A stretch of DNA of 41,617 nt. Origin: Atribacterota bacterium (GTDB taxonomy: Bacteria; Atribacterota; Phoenicimicrobiia; Phoenicimicrobiales; Stramentimicrobiaceae). A program made the position numbers and the translations under genes. Below, piece by piece: positions 17,071 through 25,911 of the stretch. The stretch spans positions 1 through 41,617 of the forward strand of contig JAQVGY010000005.1 in the NCBI GenBank assembly GCA_028696495.1, given 5' to 3'. Below the pieces are notes generated by a model. The model was not told where the DNA came from. It searched no databases and saw nothing but the letters and a program-made list of their open reading frames with translations. Within the stretch, counting starts at the first letter, position 1. Each line of letters begins with the position of its first letter.

Positions 17071-19248
17071 TTATTTAAAATTAGATCTTTTATTATAACG
17101 ATTCCTAAAATCTTTATCATTTTTTTCAGGTTTTGGCATCAATTCTTTCTTGCTCAGGTCGATCTTGCCCTGCTGGTCAATTCCAATAACCTTTACCTGA
17201 ATCTCATCATCCATATTTAAAACATCTTCTACTTTACCAACATGAGAATAAGATAGGTTTGATATATGTAAGAGCCCCTCTACCCCGGGAAGAATCTCTA
17301 CAAATGCCCCATATTTGGTTATTCTTTTCACCTTCCCATTATAAATCTCCCCGACTTTTACTTCCTTAACCAAACCTTCGATATGGTATTTAGCTCTCTC
17401 TATCTTTTCCATGCTATCAGCAGTAATAAAAATTTCACCATTATCTTTTATATCGATACAGGTGCCGGTCTCTTCAATTATCTTCTTTATGTTCTTGCCG
17501 CTTGGACCAATTATATTTCCAATCTTATCTGTGCTAACTTTTATAATAAGCATCTTAGGAACATAGTTAGACAGCTCTGCTTTTGGTTTGGAAATTGTTT
17601 TATTCATTTTTTCAAGTATATATAAGCGGCCTTTTCTTGACCTTTCGAAAATATCCCGCAATATATCAATAGATACACCATCTATTTTCAGGTCCATCTG
17701 AATTGCTGTTAAACCATCGGCTGAACCGGCTGCTTTAAAATCCATATCACCATAATGGTCCTCAATACCAAGAATATCGGTTAATATTTCATATTTATCA
17801 TCTTCTTTAACCAATCCCATGGCAACACCGGCTACCGGTTTACTTATGGGCACTCCTGCATCCATTAGAGATAAGCTGGCTCCACAAACACTAGCCATCG
17901 ATGATGAACCATTAGATTCCAGAATTTCAGATACCACACGAATAGTATAAGGAAATTCTATCTCTTCGGGAATTAGTGCTTTCACAGCCTTTTCAGCCAG
18001 GGCACCATGACCAATCTCTCTACGTGATTGAGACCTTCTCGGCTTGATATCTCCTACCGAGAAGGGTGGAAAATTGTAGTGTAAATAAAATTTACGGGTG
18101 GTATCCTCTTCCAGAGTATCTACAGACTGCTCATCCCTAACAGAACCCAGGGTAGTAATAACCAGAGCCTGTGTTTGCCCTCTGGTAAAGAGGGCACTTC
18201 CATGCACTCTCGGCAAAATACCTATTTCACATTCAATATTCCTAATCTCATCAGGTTTACGGTGATCCACTCTCAATCCCTTTTCAATAATCAAACCCCT
18301 CATTAATTCCTGGCATATGGAATCATATACTCCATTGATAAGGGAGACATTGAGTTCTTCATCACTACTCAGGTCATTATTTAATCTTGAGATGATTTCC
18401 TCTTTTAAATTTTCTAATCTTTCTTCTCTTTCGGCTTTATCTCTGGTAGTTAATGCGTTTTCTATCTGCTCGGAATAATCTTTTTTGATTAGCTCATAAA
18501 ACCTATTTTTTTCTTCCAACAAAGATTGTTCCAATTGCCAGGTTTGATTAATCTTCTCGGGATTTATCTCTTTAACAAATTCAATTTGCATTTCCACAAT
18601 TTTTTTAATCTCTGCCTGAGCCACCCCGATGGCTTCTATCACTATTTCCTCAGATAATTCCTTAGCTTCCCCTTCTAACATTATAACTGAGTCTTTTGTT
18701 CCAGCAACAACTATATTGAGTTCACAGTCAGCCAGCTCTTCTACCGTAGGATTTATTAAGAAATTACCTTCTGAATAGCCGACCCGTATTGCTGCAATTG
18801 GTTTATAAAAAGGAATATCAGAAATATAGAGGGCACATGATGCACCAATAATGGAAATAATATCTGGAAGGTTGCTCTGATCATAAGATAAGACCGAAGT
18901 GATTATCTGAACATCATTGCAGTATCCCTCAGGAAACAGGGGACGTATCGGTCTATCAATCAGTCTGGAAGTCAGGATGGCATTTTCGCTTGGTTTCCCT
19001 TCACGTTTAAAAAATCCGCCTGGTATTTTACCGGCAGCATAAAACTTCTCTTCATAATCTACAAGTAGAGGGAAAAAATCGGTCCCTTCCTTGGGTTCTT
19101 TTGAGGCAACTGCGGTAACAAGTACTACCGTTTCACCACAGGTTACAGTAACTGAGCCATTGGCCTGTTTTGCCAGTTTGCCTGTTTCTATTTTTACTTT
19201 CTTACCACCAACTTCTATTTCTTTACTATGGATAATTTTATCGGTCAT
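17071..19248 (-). CDS. pnp: Polyribonucleotide nucleotidyltransferase (PNPase)
   Basis: Phosphorolytic 3'-5' exoribonuclease; with RNase Y (also in this window) it forms the core mRNA decay machinery of this type of bacterium. The 725-residue protein has two RNase PH domains, with FFKREG and RPIRPLFPEGY in the first and the catalytic region ILGIEDHYGDMDFKAAGSADGL in the second. A KH domain (about 555-610, IIGPSGKNIKKI) and an S1 domain (about 620-690, GEIYNGKVKRITKYGAFVEI) follow. Normal length. The ATG has AAGGAG 11 nt upstream. It follows rpsO by 46 nt, the near-universal rpsO-pnp pairing, with no terminator between them. Confidence 0.98.
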   Translation of the reverse strand: MTDKIIHSKEIEVGGKKVKIETGKLAKQANGSVTVTCGETVVLVTAVASKEPKEGTDFFPLLVDYEEKFYAAGKIPGGFFKREGKPSENAILTSRLIDRPIRPLFPEGYCNDVQIITSVLSYDQSNLPDIISIIGASCALYISDIPFYKPIAAIRVGYSEGNFLINPTVEELADCELNIVVAGTKDSVIMLEGEAKELSEEIVIEAIGVAQAEIKKIVEMQIEFVKEINPEKINQTWQLEQSLLEEKNRFYELIKKDYSEQIENALTTRDKAEREERLENLKEEIISRLNNDLSSDEELNVSLINGVYDSICQELMRGLIIEKGLRVDHRKPDEIRNIECEIGILPRVHGSALFTRGQTQALVITTLGSVRDEQSVDTLEEDTTRKFYLHYNFPPFSVGDIKPRRSQSRREIGHGALAEKAVKALIPEEIEFPYTIRVVSEILESNGSSSMASVCGASLSLMDAGVPISKPVAGVAMGLVKEDDKYEILTDILGIEDHYGDMDFKAAGSADGLTAIQMDLKIDGVSIDILRDIFERSRKGRLYILEKMNKTISKPKAELSNYVPKMLIIKVSTDKIGNIIGPSGKNIKKIIEETGTCIDIKDNGEIFITADSMEKIERAKYHIEGLVKEVKVGEIYNGKVKRITKYGAFVEILPGVEGLLHISNLSYSHVGKVEDVLNMDDEIQVKVIGIDQQGKIDLSKKELMPKPEKNDKDFRNRYNKRSNFK

Positions 19249-19294
19249 AAATTAAGATATCTCCTTGAATAGGTATACATTATTTTAAATCTCA

Positions 19295-19561
19295 TTACTT
19301 TCTGAGATTCAATTGTTCAATTAATTTGCGATATTTTTCAACATCATTGCTCTTTAGATAATTTAGGAGATTTCTTCTTTTCCCAACCATTCTCAATAAT
19401 CCATATTTAGAATGCTTATCTTTCTTATTCTCATTTAGATGTTTGGTCAGGCTGTTTATTTTCTCAGTTAAAATAGCTACCTGAACCTCTGTTGAACCAG
19501 TATCCACATCATGGTGCTGGTATTCTTTTATTATTTTATTTTTTAATTCTTTCTTAACCAT
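19295..19561 (-). CDS. rpsO: 30S ribosomal protein uS15
   Basis: Primary 16S rRNA-binding protein of the platform; it binds the three-way junction of helices 20-22. The 88 residues are the normal length and carry the conserved [35 protein letters not shown] region and the KRRNLLNYL loop. The ATG is preceded by AAGGAG at about 12 nt. A long upstream region holds a promoter and a folded leader (see 19678-19812), which fits the widespread feedback control of this gene by S15 binding to its own mRNA. Confidence 0.98.
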   Translation of the reverse strand: MVKKELKNKIIKEYQHHDVDTGSTEVQVAILTEKINSLTKHLNENKKDKHSKYGLLRMVGKRRNLLNYLKSNDVEKYRKLIEQLNLRK

Positions 19562-19677
19562 TTTTGCTAAACTCTCCTTCTGCCTAATGGTAATTCTATA
19601 TGCTAACTTTTTTAAATCATATATCTCTTAGTCAAATATGTTTGAATTTTTTCTTATTTCCTTTAACTAGTCTAAGC

Positions 19678-19777
19678 ATGATGTCTGCGAGATTGGCAGG
19701 AAAGTAGGCTTTATAAATGGTATATCCTAAAATGGGGATTACTTCCTTCTTCAAACTCTTCTGCAATCTTACATCAT
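19678..19777 (-). promoter_or_regulatory. Structured 5' leader of rpsO, candidate S15 autoregulatory element
   Basis: On the minus strand ATGATGT (19777-19771) pairs with ACATCAT (19684-19678), then AGATTG with CAATCT, then CAG with CTG, and further in AGGAAGTA with TACTTTCCT (one bulge). Small internal loops separate the helices, and a short ATCC/GGAT hairpin sits at the tip. The predicted transcription start (about 7 nt past the -10 box) falls on the first base of this stem. Known S15 leaders differ in structure between phyla, so no consensus match is claimed. Confidence 0.6.
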
Positions 19778-19783
19778 TTTAAT

Positions 19784-19812
19784 ATTTTATCACAATTAAG
19801 AAATTCATTCAA
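19784..19812 (-). promoter_or_regulatory. Promoter of rpsO-pnp-dut
   Basis: TTGAAT (19812-19807) and TAAAAT (19789-19784) on the minus strand are separated by exactly 17 nt. The -10 matches 5/6 and the -35 matches 4/6. Transcription from here would start near 19777 and give a leader of about 215 nt before rpsO. Confidence 0.65.
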
Positions 19813-19828
19813 ATATATTTTATAAAGT

Positions 19829-20017
19829 TCAATAATTAAAATTATATACCATTAAATAACAAATCAATCCATTGAAGAGACTTAGAATACCTAACTGAAG
19901 AAATAAATCTGTTTTTAATGGCAATTTGTAATATCTGCTCTTATATTTTATTAAATATCCATCTTTTTTTACTAAAAGATTCTTATGGTTTATTCCTTTT
20001 TTATCATGATATTTTGA
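19829..20017 (-). other. In-frame open extension after the ribF stop codon, possible gene remnant
   Basis: Directly after the ribF TAG the same frame runs open for 62 codons (SKYHDKKGINHKNLLVKKDG...) to a TGA at 19831-19829. It has no good start codon or Shine-Dalgarno. The last part is hydrophobic (LFLQLGILSLFNGLICYLMV). It could be chance, a decayed gene or a stop-codon readthrough tail; I do not recognise the sequence. Confidence 0.2.
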
Positions 20018-20992
20018 CTAAATTTTATTGTTTTTGAAAAAAACACGGGCAACCAATTCATCTTTTCTGATTTGCTGAGTTAAGCTGGTAGTGTCGACAA
20101 ATTTTTGTTCATCTCTTATTCTTTTCAATAAAAAGGCGCGTATCTTTTTCTTGTATATATCTATTTCATAATTAAAGATGTGTGCTTCAACAGAAATCTC
20201 TTCTCTTATACTAATCATTTCATTTTGAAAAGTAGGTCTAAAACCAATATTTACCAAACCTTGATATTTTATTCCATCAATTTCTACCAGGGCAACATAT
20301 ACTCCGTTTTTGGGTAATAATTTTTCCGACGGAAATTTTATATTAGCAGTAGGAAAAGATAGAATATTTTTCCCTCTCTTGTGACCATGTACAACCTCTC
20401 CACCTATATAGTAGGGATAGCCTAACATGCGATTAGCCTTTTCTAAATCTCCTTCTCTTATAAGTTTTCTAATAAGTGTACTGCTGATTATTGTCCCATC
20501 ATCTGTTTTTACTGGCTCCAAAATAAAATGTTTAAAATTATAGTTTTTAGCTAACAATTTTATAAGATTTATATCACCTTTTTTTTGATAACCAAAATGG
20601 TAATTATATCCCACAAAAACGGCACCCATATGGAACTTATTTAATAAAACTTTTTTTATAAAATCCTCACCACTTACTTTCTTCAATTTTTCTGAAAAAT
20701 TAAGGACATAGACCTTGTTAATTCCCAAATCCTTTATATGTCTTACCTTTTCTTCTAATGTGGTAAGAAAATAGAGGTTATCAATTTTATTGACAATTAT
20801 CTCCGGATGAGGGTCCAGCAAAATAACAGAGCTCACGGCATTGTCTTTTTTTGCCATATCGACACATAAACTTAATATGGACTGATGTCCCAGATGAACT
20901 CCATCAAAGAATCCTAAAGCTATATATGATAATTTATTTTCACTATTGAAAAAATTATTATTAATAAAATAATCATATGATATATATTCCAT
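20018..20992 (-). CDS. ribF: Bifunctional riboflavin kinase/FMN adenylyltransferase
   Basis: Makes FMN and then FAD from riboflavin. I choose the ATG at 20992 (324 residues); a TTG at 21022 would add 10 residues but has no ribosome-binding site. The N-terminal adenylyltransferase domain has the nucleotide-binding GFFDGVHLGHQ (about residues 28-38) and later SSTLIRKLIREGDLEKANRMLGYPYYIGGEVVHG. The C-terminal kinase domain begins with GKNILSFPTANI and contains GVYVALVEIDG and GLVNIGFRPTF. Length is normal. It follows truB by about 100 nt; a possible weak promoter (TTGAAG, 17 nt, TAAAAT) lies at 21096-21068. The truB-ribF-rpsO-pnp order is standard in Firmicutes-like genomes. Confidence 0.95.
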   Translation of the reverse strand: MEYISYDYFINNNFFNSENKLSYIALGFFDGVHLGHQSILSLCVDMAKKDNAVSSVILLDPHPEIIVNKIDNLYFLTTLEEKVRHIKDLGINKVYVLNFSEKLKKVSGEDFIKKVLLNKFHMGAVFVGYNYHFGYQKKGDINLIKLLAKNYNFKHFILEPVKTDDGTIISSTLIRKLIREGDLEKANRMLGYPYYIGGEVVHGHKRGKNILSFPTANIKFPSEKLLPKNGVYVALVEIDGIKYQGLVNIGFRPTFQNEMISIREEISVEAHIFNYEIDIYKKKIRAFLLKRIRDEQKFVDTTSLTQQIRKDELVARVFFKNNKI

Positions 20993-21092
20993 GTTAGCCC
21001 TGTTTGCCTCGATTCTAACCAATGCTGCTTACAACTAATTGTTGTATTTATAATACTATTTAATAGAATTTTATTTTATAATTCGTCTTTCT

Positions 21093-21866
21093 TCAATTTA
21101 TTATTTTATCATCCAAAACTGTACTGGCAGATATTATCAAAGATGCCTGCTTTTCAGAGGGCAATTCCATAAATTCAGCAAGCGAGATAGACTGATTGAT
21201 AGAAATATTGCCAACCTTGACTCTTCTTAGATTAGAAAGATATGCACCAAATCCCAGATAATCACCGATATCATTACACAATGTTCTAATATAAGTCCCC
21301 TTGGAGCACTTTACTTTAAAAGAAATACTGGGATAAATATCCCATCTTACCTTCAATAGGGATAATTGATATATTTTTATTTTCCTTGGTTCAACTTTTA
21401 TTTTAATACCCTTTCTAGCTAAGCGATAAAGCGGCTTCCCCTTTGATTTTATTGCTGAATACATGGGAGGAGTCTGCCATATATCTCCTTGAAACTTTTC
21501 AAAAACACTCTCTATCTCATCCCGGGTTAATCTTTTTTGCTCTCTTTTTTTACTATTTATCCTTATTATTTTGCCGGTTAAATCCTGTGTATCGGTTGAA
21601 ATGCCCAGTATCATAGTAGCGGTGTATGTTTTATCAAGATTAGTAAAATAAACCGATTCTTTGGTACTACGGTTTAGGCATAAAACCAGTATTCCGGTAG
21701 CAAAGGGGTCCAATGTACCGGTATGCCCTGCTTTGTCTAATTTTAAAAGTTTTTTTATTTTAAAAACGGTCTTTGCCGAAGAAATTCCTTCAGGTTTATC
21801 AATAATCAGAATACCATTTTTCATCTTTAAAGGAGTGTCCTTAATAATAATATTAGTAAGTGGCAT
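21093..21866 (-). CDS. truB: tRNA pseudouridine(55) synthase TruB
   Basis: Isomerises U55 in the T-loop of tRNAs to pseudouridine and acts as an RNA chaperone. The 257-residue protein has the family N-terminus GILIIDKPEGISS and the catalytic loop GHTGTLDPFATGIL with the active Asp, followed by KTYTATMILGISTDTQD and, later, CSKGTYIRTLCNDIGDYLG. It lacks a long C-terminal PUA extension, as in the short Firmicutes-type enzymes. Two starts are possible: ATG at 21866, two bases after the nrnA stop (TGATAATG, coupled), or ATG at 21824, which would begin MKNGILIIDKP like most homologues, with AAGGA 13 nt upstream. I keep the longer one without certainty. Confidence 0.95.
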   Translation of the reverse strand: MPLTNIIIKDTPLKMKNGILIIDKPEGISSAKTVFKIKKLLKLDKAGHTGTLDPFATGILVLCLNRSTKESVYFTNLDKTYTATMILGISTDTQDLTGKIIRINSKKREQKRLTRDEIESVFEKFQGDIWQTPPMYSAIKSKGKPLYRLARKGIKIKVEPRKIKIYQLSLLKVRWDIYPSISFKVKCSKGTYIRTLCNDIGDYLGFGAYLSNLRRVKVGNISINQSISLAEFMELPSEKQASLIISASTVLDDKIIN

Positions 21867-21868
21867 TA

Positions 21869-22879
21869 TCAGGTATTAAGCGCTTTTATTAACCTGTCTA
21901 TTACTGTCTTTACAATATCATCTCTGTCCCCCTCTAATTGACAGCCAGCTGCATTGGGATGACCTCCACCACCAAATGTTCGTGCAAAAAGGTCGACGTT
22001 AAAATCATCTTTAGAACGGAAACTAATCTTAATCTTTCCCTCTATAATCTCCTTGAATAATACAGAAACCTGAACTTTTTTGATGGAAAGTATCTTATCG
22101 ACTATTCCTTCTGTTTCTTCTTCTTTAGCATTAGTTTCCTCAAACATCTCTCTGGTTACAATAGTCCAGGCAATATTTGAATTTGAATCAACCTCTGTTT
22201 TAAGAAGCGCGTCACCTAACAATCTAAGGGCAGATATTTCATTATTGCTATAAATTTGATTGGCAATTAAGTGGGGATTGGCACCGGATTTTACTAAAAC
22301 AAAAGCAGTATAAAAAGTTTCAGCCCTGGTATTGGCATATCGAAAAGAGCCAGTATCGGTAACAATTGCTGCAAACAAAGGGATGGCAATCTGTTCGGTT
22401 ATCTCACAATTCAGCTCTTTGCTCAATTGGAATATTATCTCCCCTACTGATGAAGAGCTAACATCGATATAGTTAATATGCCCGAATTTGGTGTTACTGG
22501 GGTGGTGGTCAATATTAACAATAAGACTAAATTTATCAGTTTTTACAGGAATATTGCCAATTCTTTCTAAATTACTGGAATCAAGGACTACCAATACCGA
22601 ATCATTTTCGATTTCTAATATGAATTCTTTATCGAGTTTAGCACTACAAATTATCTCTTCCACGCCTGGCATAAATTTATAGATATAGGGCACCTGGTCT
22701 TGATTAACAATTTTTACCTCTTTGCCCATCTGTTTTAAGATAAAGTAGAGGGCTAATTCAGAACCTAAGGCATCTCCATCTAAATTTGTATGTGAGGTAA
22801 TAATGAAATTATGGTATTTTTTAATTATTTTGGCAATTTTACTGATTTTCGTGTGTTGCATCCTGGCTTTCCCTGCCAT
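21869..22879 (-). CDS. nrnA: DHH/DHHA1 bifunctional oligoribonuclease and pAp phosphatase NrnA
   Basis: Manganese-dependent phosphoesterase that degrades very short oligoribonucleotides (nanoRNA) and dephosphorylates 3'-phosphoadenosine-5'-phosphate. About 336 residues, with the DHH-family motifs TSHTNLDGDALGS, VVLDSSN, the DHH triad in NIDHHPSN, and TDTGSFRYANT. The DHHA1 domain ends with FGGGGHPNAAGCQ. The 5' end overlaps the 3' end of rbfA by about 40 nt, so the two are translationally coupled. GTG (22882), ATG (22879) and ATG (22861) are all possible starts; AGGGAAGGTG favours the first ATG. The last would give MQHTKISKIAKIIKKY, also a sensible N-terminus. With RNase Y and PNPase in the same window it would complete mRNA turnover to mononucleotides. 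Confidence 0.94.
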   Translation of the reverse strand: MAGKARMQHTKISKIAKIIKKYHNFIITSHTNLDGDALGSELALYFILKQMGKEVKIVNQDQVPYIYKFMPGVEEIICSAKLDKEFILEIENDSVLVVLDSSNLERIGNIPVKTDKFSLIVNIDHHPSNTKFGHINYIDVSSSSVGEIIFQLSKELNCEITEQIAIPLFAAIVTDTGSFRYANTRAETFYTAFVLVKSGANPHLIANQIYSNNEISALRLLGDALLKTEVDSNSNIAWTIVTREMFEETNAKEEETEGIVDKILSIKKVQVSVLFKEIIEGKIKISFRSKDDFNVDLFARTFGGGGHPNAAGCQLEGDRDDIVKTVIDRLIKALNT

Positions 22880-23231
22880 CACCTTCCCTGCCTAAATCCT
22901 CAATTTTCATCATAAGTTGATGTACTTTTTCCAACTCCTTATCGAAGTGAAAAGATATAGAGGGTGTAAAGCGATATCTTTTAAGCTCATGAGCTAATTC
23001 TGACCTGATAAAATTTGTAGCACTATAAAGACCCTTCAGACATTTTTCCTGTTCTTCTTTATTCCCCAATATAGAAATATATATTTTGGCATTATGCAGG
23101 TCATTGGATAGAGATATTCTGGTTACTGTGACAAATCCTATGCGGGGGTCTTTTGTTTTTCTATGAATTATATGGCTTATATTTCTTTTCAATACTTTTT
23201 CAAAATGTTTCTTTTTTTGTTCTAAAACCAT
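22839..23231 (-). CDS. rbfA: 30S ribosome-binding factor RbfA
   Basis: Binds the immature 30S subunit near the 16S 5' helix and assists late maturation, especially in the cold. The 130-residue product has the KH-like fold segments KDPRIGFVTVTRISLSNDLHNAKIYISILG and the C-terminal RYRFTPSISFHFDKELEKVHQL characteristic of the family. Normal length with a short charged tail (DLGREGDGRESQDATHENQ) that overlaps the nrnA start. It lies between ylxP and nrnA, the conserved infB-ylxP-rbfA-nrnA-truB order. Confidence 0.96.
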   Translation of the reverse strand: MVLEQKKKHFEKVLKRNISHIIHRKTKDPRIGFVTVTRISLSNDLHNAKIYISILGNKEEQEKCLKGLYSATNFIRSELAHELKRYRFTPSISFHFDKELEKVHQLMMKIEDLGREGDGRESQDATHENQ

Positions 23232-23271
23232 CTGCTTTGTCTAACCTTTTTATTCTTTATCTTTGTTTTGC

Positions 23272-23553
23272 CTAATTAATTGAAAACCAATAATCAAGTA
23301 ATTGTATTTCGGGTTGTATTTCGGTATGACTTATAATTTTTTCCATAATTCGGTCAATTAATCGACGATTATCATTGACACAGGCAATCCCTATAGTACT
23401 CTTTTTCCAGGAATTTTTTTGACCAATCTCGGCAATAGAAATATTATATCTCTTTCTTAATAAATTTGTATAACCTGCCAAAATTGTTCTTTTATCTTTT
23501 AAGGAGTGGCTATTTGGTAAATATAGGGATATTTTACAGATACCAATTAACAT
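23272..23553 (-). CDS. ylxP: DUF503 family protein YlxP
   Basis: Small conserved protein (93 residues) of the YlxP/DUF503 family, linked by its position to ribosome maturation; a biochemical activity is not well established. The family pattern is clear: GICKISLYLPNSHSLKDKR at the N-terminus, then RKRYNISIAEIGQKNSWKKSTIGIACV. The ATG is preceded by AGGAAAA that overlaps the infB stop (TAGGAAAAATG), so translation is coupled. It sits in its standard place between infB and rbfA. Confidence 0.93.
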   Translation of the reverse strand: MLIGICKISLYLPNSHSLKDKRTILAGYTNLLRKRYNISIAEIGQKNSWKKSTIGIACVNDNRRLIDRIMEKIISHTEIQPEIQLLDYWFSIN

Positions 23554-23558
23554 TTTTC

Positions 23559-25493
23559 CTATTTAGTAACTTCTTGAAAATTATAAAAAACAATTCTATC
23601 CTGTACCTGAAAATCATCAAATTTCTCTATATGTATGCCACACTCATATCCAGAGCTGACTTCTTTAACATCATCTTTAAAGCGTCTTAAGGAGAAATCT
23701 TTTCCTTCATATATTTTTTCTTCTTTACGTATAACACGGATAGAATCTTTGGTTGAAATCTTTCCTTCAGTCACATAACATCCGGCAACAATACCAATCT
23801 TGGGTATTTTAAATATTTCCCTAACCTCTGCTTCTCCAGTTATTATTTCTTCTAATTTTGGCTTTAAATACCCTTTTAAGGCAGCTTTAACTTCATCGAT
23901 TAAATCATATATTATATTATAAGTTCTAACTTCAATCTCTTCATTTTTAGCCAGCTTCTGAGCATTTTGATCTTCTGCCACATTGAATCCGATAACCAGA
24001 GCATTGGACGCAGATGCTAACATAATGTCTGTTTCAGAAATTGTACCAATACCACCATGGATTATCTTTACTTCAACTTCTTCATTGCTCAGGGGGGATA
24101 AGGCCTCCATAATTGCATCTAAGGTTCCTTGAGTATCTGCCTTTAAGATAATATTTAATTCTTTGATTCTTCCTTTTTTCATTTCTTCAAACAAACTCTC
24201 TAAGGATACCCTCTCCTCTTCCTTCTTTTCCCTGCGCTTTTCTTCCAGCTCCCTCTCACCAATTATTATTTTAGCAAAATGATCACTCGCCACTACCTGG
24301 AATACATCACCGGCACCGGGCATTTTGTTAAAACCTGTTATCTCCACAGGGGTTGAGGGCCCGGCATAGGTAAGATGTTTGCCCATATCATCCATCATGC
24401 TTCTTACTTTTCCATATGCCTTCCCAACTACAAAATAATCACCTATTTTTAAATGACCATCTTGAATTAAAACAGTAGCCAAAATGCCTCTCCCTTTGTT
24501 CAGCTTGGTCTCTATTACCACCCCGGTAGCAGGCAGTTCGGGATTGGCTTTCAATTCTAACATCTCTGCCTGTAAGGAGATCAGTTCCAATAATTCCGTA
24601 ATACCCTTCTTCTGTAAGGCAGATATTTCAGCAAACAGGGTATCTCCACCCCATTCTTCTGGAACTAACTGGTATTTGGATAGTTCCTTTTTAACTTTAT
24701 CAATATTAGCAGTTGCTTTATCAATCTTATTGACGGCTACAATAATGGGGACATTGGCTGCTCGGGCATGATTAATCGCCTCCACCGTCTGAGGCATCAC
24801 TCCATCATCGGCAGCAACAACGAGTACCACTATATCAGTTGCTTTTACACCACGGGCTCTAATAGTGGTGAATGCTTCATGCCCCGGAGTATCAATAAAT
24901 ACAAATCTATTATCCTTCAGGTTGACCACATAGGCGCCAATATGCTGGGTAATACCCCCTGCTTCCTTTTTGGTAATATGTGATTTCCTGATTACATCAA
25001 GGAGGGTAGTTTTACCGTGATCTACATGACCAACAATGGTAATGACCGGCGATTTAACAGACAATGGGATTTCCACAGCATTACCTTTCTTTGCCTTAAT
25101 TATTCTCTTCAGATTGCTGGAGGGGTTTATTTCAATATTATTCTCATGACATATCTTTTCAACAATCTCCCATGGTAATTCCCTATCGATAGACTTTATC
25201 GTGCCTATTTTAGAGACTTGTTGCATAGCTTTTGATAATGGCAAATTGAGCTTTTCTGATAATTCCTTCAAGCTGGGTAACTTGTCTAATATGAGCACCC
25301 TTCTCTCCTCTTTTTCAGCTTCTTTTACTTTCTTTTTTTCCTCAGCAATAGCCTCTTTAATAATTTCAATTGTCTCCTCATCAAGTGTACTCATATGATT
25401 CTTAACATTGATACCTTCTTTTGTTAAAAAGCTAATAAGACTTTTAGCTGGAATCCTCAATTCTTCTGCTACTTCATATACTCTTTTTTTCAT
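23559..25493 (-). CDS. infB: Translation initiation factor IF-2
   Basis: GTPase that delivers fMet-tRNA to the 30S P site and promotes subunit joining. The 644-residue protein has a short N-terminal IF2-N domain ([27 protein letters not shown], residues 1-45), a second IF2-N repeat near 70-125, then the G domain with GHVDHGKT (155-162), DTPGHEAF and NKID. Beta-barrel II, a linker helix and the C-terminal fMet-tRNA-binding domain follow. It is compact, lacking the long repetitive N-terminal region of enteric IF-2. The ATG is preceded by AAGGTGT, a close ribosome-binding site. It follows rnpM by 80 nt, with no ylxQ between them. Confidence 0.98.
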   Translation of the reverse strand: MKKRVYEVAEELRIPAKSLISFLTKEGINVKNHMSTLDEETIEIIKEAIAEEKKKVKEAEKEERRVLILDKLPSLKELSEKLNLPLSKAMQQVSKIGTIKSIDRELPWEIVEKICHENNIEINPSSNLKRIIKAKKGNAVEIPLSVKSPVITIVGHVDHGKTTLLDVIRKSHITKKEAGGITQHIGAYVVNLKDNRFVFIDTPGHEAFTTIRARGVKATDIVVLVVAADDGVMPQTVEAINHARAANVPIIVAVNKIDKATANIDKVKKELSKYQLVPEEWGGDTLFAEISALQKKGITELLELISLQAEMLELKANPELPATGVVIETKLNKGRGILATVLIQDGHLKIGDYFVVGKAYGKVRSMMDDMGKHLTYAGPSTPVEITGFNKMPGAGDVFQVVASDHFAKIIIGERELEEKRREKKEEERVSLESLFEEMKKGRIKELNIILKADTQGTLDAIMEALSPLSNEEVEVKIIHGGIGTISETDIMLASASNALVIGFNVAEDQNAQKLAKNEEIEVRTYNIIYDLIDEVKAALKGYLKPKLEEIITGEAEVREIFKIPKIGIVAGCYVTEGKISTKDSIRVIRKEEKIYEGKDFSLRRFKDDVKEVSSGYECGIHIEKFDDFQVQDRIVFYNFQEVTK

Positions 25494-25573
25494 ACACCTT
25501 GACCTCCATCTCTACCGGATTGTTACCAGGGGTAAATACTTCTTTCTAATACTCTTAAATTTTGTTTAGCAGA

Positions 25574-25870
25574 TTAATTATCAACAAAATCCTTTTCTAT
25601 CAAATTAAACTTTTCTTCTAATTCTTTCACTATCGAGGGCAATATATCGAGCTTTAATGCCTTCCCCAATCTCTTTTTTTTAATAGCCTCTTGAAAACAT
25701 ATTTTATTATAACATAAATATGCCCCTCGGCCTGATTTCTTACCAGTCTCATCTATTTCAATTACACCCTCAGGCGTTCTGATAATTCTTAATAAATCCC
25801 TTTTCGGTTTTTTCCCCTGACACCCTATGCATGTCCTGTAAGGTATTTTTGTTAATTTTTTTTTCTTCAT
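25574..25870 (-). CDS. rnpM: YlxR-family RNA-binding protein RnpM
   Basis: Small nucleic-acid-binding protein of the YlxR (DUF448) family; the Bacillus homologue RnpM binds the RNase P RNA and modulates its activity. The 98-residue product has the diagnostic RTCIGCQGKKPKRDLLRI near residues 13-30 and GRGAYLC in the middle, and is strongly basic. Usual place between nusA and infB. It starts with an ATG, 41 nt after nusA. Confidence 0.93.
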   Translation of the reverse strand: MKKKKLTKIPYRTCIGCQGKKPKRDLLRIIRTPEGVIEIDETGKKSGRGAYLCYNKICFQEAIKKKRLGKALKLDILPSIVKELEEKFNLIEKDFVDN

Positions 25871-25911
25871 ATTGTGAAAAGATTTACTTTTTTAACTTAA
25901 TATTTTTTACT

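Larger units (their letters stand above)
19562..20017 (-). other. 456-nt region without a conventional gene between ribF and rpsO
   Basis: Its rpsO-proximal part (19562-19812) holds the rpsO promoter and leader, including a second possible stem at about 19627-19677 in which AGTTAAA pairs with TTTGACT. Its ribF-proximal part (19829-20017) stays open in the ribF frame after the ribF stop codon and is listed separately. I see no T-tract terminator after ribF. Confidence 0.6.
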
